A stretch of DNA of 64,000 nucleotides from Scatacola_A faecigallinarum (GTDB lineage Bacteria > Pseudomonadota > Alphaproteobacteria > RF32 > CAG-239), in assembly GCA_018713605.1 (NCBI GenBank), contig DVOM01000024.1:9922-73921 (forward strand). The letters are read 5' to 3'. The position numbers and the translations under genes were made by a program. Below are positions 61,790 through 64,000 of the stretch, piece after piece (position 1 is the first letter of the stretch; each line of letters starts with the position of its first letter). The notes under the pieces are model-generated. The model made no database searches. It had not been told where the DNA came from and worked only from the letters and a program-made list of their open reading frames with translations.

Positions 61790-62264
61790 TTTGTCTGCGA
61801 ATGTTTTCGGCGAATTCTGCGACTTTGAGAAAAGTTTCGAATCTGATGCCGTCGAAGGTATGAGTTTGAAAATAGTTTAGTCTTTCGCCTTCATACCAAT
61901 GAAACTCGTCGTCTAAAATCAGGTGATAGGCGACGTCGTATCGTTTCAGTATTTTTTTGACATATTCTGCGCGTTCGGTTCTGACCGGGACAACGGGTTC
62001 ATGCGGGTGCAGTTCCAGGTTGCCAACACGGTAAGTGCAGCGAAACATTGTCAAAAGTTCTTCTTTGCTCAGACGGCCCGGACTGGAACTGATCGGCATA
62101 AAATAGGCCGGCAGGCCGGAAAGACCGGCAATATTTGACAGTACCCGAATCATGGACATGCTGAAAGGCATGTTTTCGTCATGCAGTTCATCGGGAAAGT
62201 TTTCGGCGTAGGTTTTGACAACGCCGTCATAGTCGACAAACATATACAAGTGAGAAGTATCCAT
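61767..62264 (-). CDS. HAD-like hypothetical protein
   Basis: 165 residues. N-terminal YMFVDYDGVV resembles HAD motif I (DxDGV), and HLILDDEFHWYEG near residue 120 resembles the acidic motif IV. The middle (VLSNIAGLSGLPAYFMPISSS) fits motif II with Ser. These suggest a small HAD phosphatase-like fold, close to the domains in RNA repair proteins, but the call is tentative. Minus strand, last of three inserted genes. Confidence 0.6.
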   Translation of the reverse strand: MDTSHLYMFVDYDGVVKTYAENFPDELHDENMPFSMSMIRVLSNIAGLSGLPAYFMPISSSPGRLSKEELLTMFRCTYRVGNLELHPHEPVVPVRTERAEYVKKILKRYDVAYHLILDDEFHWYEGERLNYFQTHTFDGIRFETFLKVAEFAENIRRQNTAKAAP

Positions 62265-62280
62265 ATTTTTAATAATTTAA

Positions 62281-62312
62281 GGCAAAACCCGAAGAAGATT
62301 CGGATTTTGCCG
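62281..62312 (-). terminator. Terminator of the 62325 gene
   Basis: GGCAAAA-CCGAA / TTCGG-TTTTGCC hairpin between the two minus-strand genes. Confidence 0.7.
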
Positions 62313-62324
62313 TTAGCAATTTGT

Positions 62325-62915
62325 TTAGCCAATTCTCAAAACGCTGCCCAGTTCAAGATTGCGGTTTTGCCAGTTGCGAATGTCATTCATAACGAGGCTG
62401 GCATTGTCGCCGGCGGCATATTCCGCGAGGAGCAGACGCTTCTCCTTTCTTTCCAGCAGCAGTTCCAGCGGCTGCAGAATTAAATTCTCCGTCGTCCGGT
62501 AATTGAGGACAATCAAAGAGGGAACGTCGCCGTTTTCGTATTTTTCATCCAGTATGACAGAGGCTTTGCAACGCCTGTAATACTGGTATTGGCGGGTCAG
62601 AGCCAGAAATATCCGGTTGCCGCCGACCGGGGCAAAGTAGAAAAAGCGGTTATGCCGCCAGCACCAAGCTACGGTATTGTTGCCGCGGGGGTGCAGTGCT
62701 TTCATGTTGTAATGGGCAATCTGCGCCATGTAAATTTTCCGGCCGGTCAGATTATGCAGTGTGCGGGCAAATTCTTCGGCGGAAAAAAACAGGTTTTTTC
62801 TTTTGTCCTGATAGATAAGGATGCCATCGGGCGTTTTTTCCTTATTCAGCGGATTCAGCCAGAGATAGTTTTTCTCCAGACAGAAGGTTCTGAGTCTTTT
62901 TAAAAGCGTTTTCAT
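62325..62915 (-). CDS. Hypothetical protein
   Basis: 196 residues, not recognised. Rich in aromatic and basic residues (NTVAWCWRHNRFFYFAPVGGNRIFLALTRQYQYYRRCK), mixed strand and helix, no signal peptide or membrane helix. A C-terminal helix ends NWQNRNLELGSVLRIG. Second of three inserted minus-strand genes; a small membrane protein is 12 bases upstream. Confidence 0.6.
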   Translation of the reverse strand: MKTLLKRLRTFCLEKNYLWLNPLNKEKTPDGILIYQDKRKNLFFSAEEFARTLHNLTGRKIYMAQIAHYNMKALHPRGNNTVAWCWRHNRFFYFAPVGGNRIFLALTRQYQYYRRCKASVILDEKYENGDVPSLIVLNYRTTENLILQPLELLLERKEKRLLLAEYAAGDNASLVMNDIRNWQNRNLELGSVLRIG

Positions 62916-62927
62916 AAAAATAAGTTT

Positions 62928-63128
62928 TTAAAATACCGGTTTGAAATACAAGGCCGAGGCCATAATCAGCACTGCGATGACAATGGCTGCAATATACCAG
63001 CCGAAATTTGTTTCAGCGTTAAATTCTTCTTCGCAAAGCGGCGGCTGCGGAGCAGGTGGTTGCGGAGACGTTTTGTCGGGAGCCTTGCCAGTTATCTGTT
63101 CAGGCCTCTGGGAATCTTTTGTTTTCAT
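62928..63128 (-). CDS. Small tail-anchored-type membrane protein
   Basis: 66 residues: polar, Pro-rich N-terminal half (PDKTSPQPPAPQPPLCEEE), then one membrane helix at the C-terminus (WYIAAIVIAVLIMASALYF). Not recognised. First gene of the minus-strand trio, 12 bases before the next. Confidence 0.5.
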   Translation of the reverse strand: MKTKDSQRPEQITGKAPDKTSPQPPAPQPPLCEEEFNAETNFGWYIAAIVIAVLIMASALYFKPVF

Positions 63129-63282
63129 CGTTCAAATGTATTTTTGGTAAGACATATACGTAGAGAATATTTAATAAAATAAAACAAGGTCAATATGCGC
63201 GGTTTTTGTCTAAATGTCAATGCCGGTTGACAATGTTGGGCAGATGTATTTTACTGTGAGTGTTTGGGTAGGAAGAAAAGAG

Positions 63283-63723
63283 ATGAAAGCAACAGTTTTA
63301 GCCATTGGCAAATGTAAGAAAAATTCTCCGGAGGCGATGATTATCGATGAATATGTCAAGCGTTCCGGTTGGGATGTGGCTTTTAAGGAAAAGGACAATG
63401 CGTCTCAGGAAGAGGAGGCAAGGTTTTTGCAGGCAAATATTTCTCCGGGAGCAAAAGTCATTGTTTTGGACGAACGCGGCGAGAATATGAAAAGCCTTGC
63501 GCTGGCAGCAAAAATTGAAAGCTGGATGTTGAACGGCTGTTCGGAAGTCTGCTTCCTTATCGGCGGTGCGGACGGTCATCTCCAATCGACCCGGGATCGG
63601 GCGGATTTGCTGCTTTCTTTCGGAAAACTTACGCTGCCGCATATGTTGATGAGGGCCGTTTTAACCGAACAGATTTATCGGATACAAACGATTATTAATC
63701 ATCACCCTTATCATCGTGAATGA
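63283..63723 (+). CDS. rlmH: 23S rRNA pseudouridine-1915 N3-methyltransferase RlmH
   Basis: 146-residue SPOUT methyltransferase, dimeric with a C-terminal knot. ATG 63283 gives the family start MKATVLAIGKCKKNSPEAMIIDEYVKR. VIVLDERGENMKS, FLIGGADGH (SAM site), and LPHMLMRAVLTEQIYRIQTIINHHPYHRE are diagnostic. The extra upstream frame is not needed. Normally next to rsfS. Confidence 0.94.
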   Translation: MKATVLAIGKCKKNSPEAMIIDEYVKRSGWDVAFKEKDNASQEEEARFLQANISPGAKVIVLDERGENMKSLALAAKIESWMLNGCSEVCFLIGGADGHLQSTRDRADLLLSFGKLTLPHMLMRAVLTEQIYRIQTIINHHPYHRE

Positions 63724-63788
63724 AAATTATCAATCGAAGAAGCAGCGTTTTCATTTAAGTACTGAAAACCAGTAAAAAATTTGTATCT

Positions 63789-63817
63789 AGCCCTCTCAAA
63801 TGAGAGGGCTTTTTTTG
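63789..63817 (+). terminator. Terminator after rlmH
   Basis: AGCCCTCTC / GAGAGGGCT around AAAT, with seven T. Confidence 0.93.
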
Positions 63818-64000
63818 TATGACAAAAAAATTTTATGTAGCTCCATCATTGGTAGACAGAAAAATTTGCACTTTCATTAATAGTTGACTCTTTCCCCAAA
63901 TCAGCGTATCCTGATATTCAACAGGTGTGGATTTTGAAGTTTGTCCTTGGCGGCCTTTCTCCGTCGCGGGCGGATATCCTTTCTTCGTATCCTTATACGT
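63818..64000. other. Right end of the window, no gene seen
   Basis: No open frame with a ribosome site, RNA gene or repeat from the families above was recognised. Confidence 0.5.

Overview
The window looks like chromosome of a medium-GC, Gram-negative, probably flagellated alphaproteobacterium. This rests on several genes: GapR (a DUF2312 nucleoid protein), the a/c/b'/b layout of the F0 ATP synthase genes with a leading atpI, a C-minus type L36, the pal-cpoB-tilS-ftsH-glmM run, a DUF721/DsbA pair and an AsmA giant. A 4-kb patch of Bacteroidota-like DNA (32.2-36.1 kb) suggests a host-gut or similar community; that habitat is an inference.

Layout. 0-12 kb: 3' end of a split chromate transporter, gapR, pyruvate kinase, rpmJ, ettA, a cold-shock protein, a GNAT enzyme, lepA, ruvX and tolB, mixed with lineage-specific hypotheticals. 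12-13 kb: a small XRE regulator preceded by a strong promoter, a highly structured about 180-nt RNA and a terminator. 12.8-20.1 kb: one long minus-strand run (cdd, purine nucleoside phosphorylase, deoC, deoA, deoB, pgeF, djlA-like, amidase), a nucleoside salvage operon followed by envelope genes. 20-25.6 kb: a 1455-residue AsmA protein and a divergent GalU. 25.6-30.8 kb: F0 ATP synthase genes, a DsbA-like oxidoreductase, DciA-like DUF721, then fliO-fliP. 30.8-36.9 kb: repeat-rich DNA, an outer-membrane barrel and the Bacteroidota-like island.

36.9-39.7 kb: pyruvate phosphate dikinase. 40-43 kb: four unrecognised genes, including an apparently inactivated papain-fold protein and a tandem pair of paralogues. 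43.2-49.3 kb: pal, cpoB, tilS, ftsH, glmM. 49.4-58.2 kb: small hypotheticals, a YjfB-like motility protein, uvrC, pgsA with a histone-like tail, an OmpR/EnvZ-type pair, a protein with a Pro-Glu-Val repeat tract and a lipoprotein. 58.3-63.7 kb: carbonic anhydrase, a secreted nuclease, rplU-rpmA, obgE, rsfS, three inverted hypotheticals, then rlmH.

Together these are mostly housekeeping functions: translation and ribosome assembly, energy conversion, envelope maintenance and nucleoside salvage. Accessory DNA is concentrated at 12-12.9, 30.8-36.9, 39.7-43.2 and 61.8-63.2 kb. Two kinds of dispersed intergenic repeat recur: CCCGG-type palindromes, and a GTATAAC...ACTAATAC element found just after stop codons. 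No tRNA, rRNA, CRISPR array, integrase or transposase was seen.
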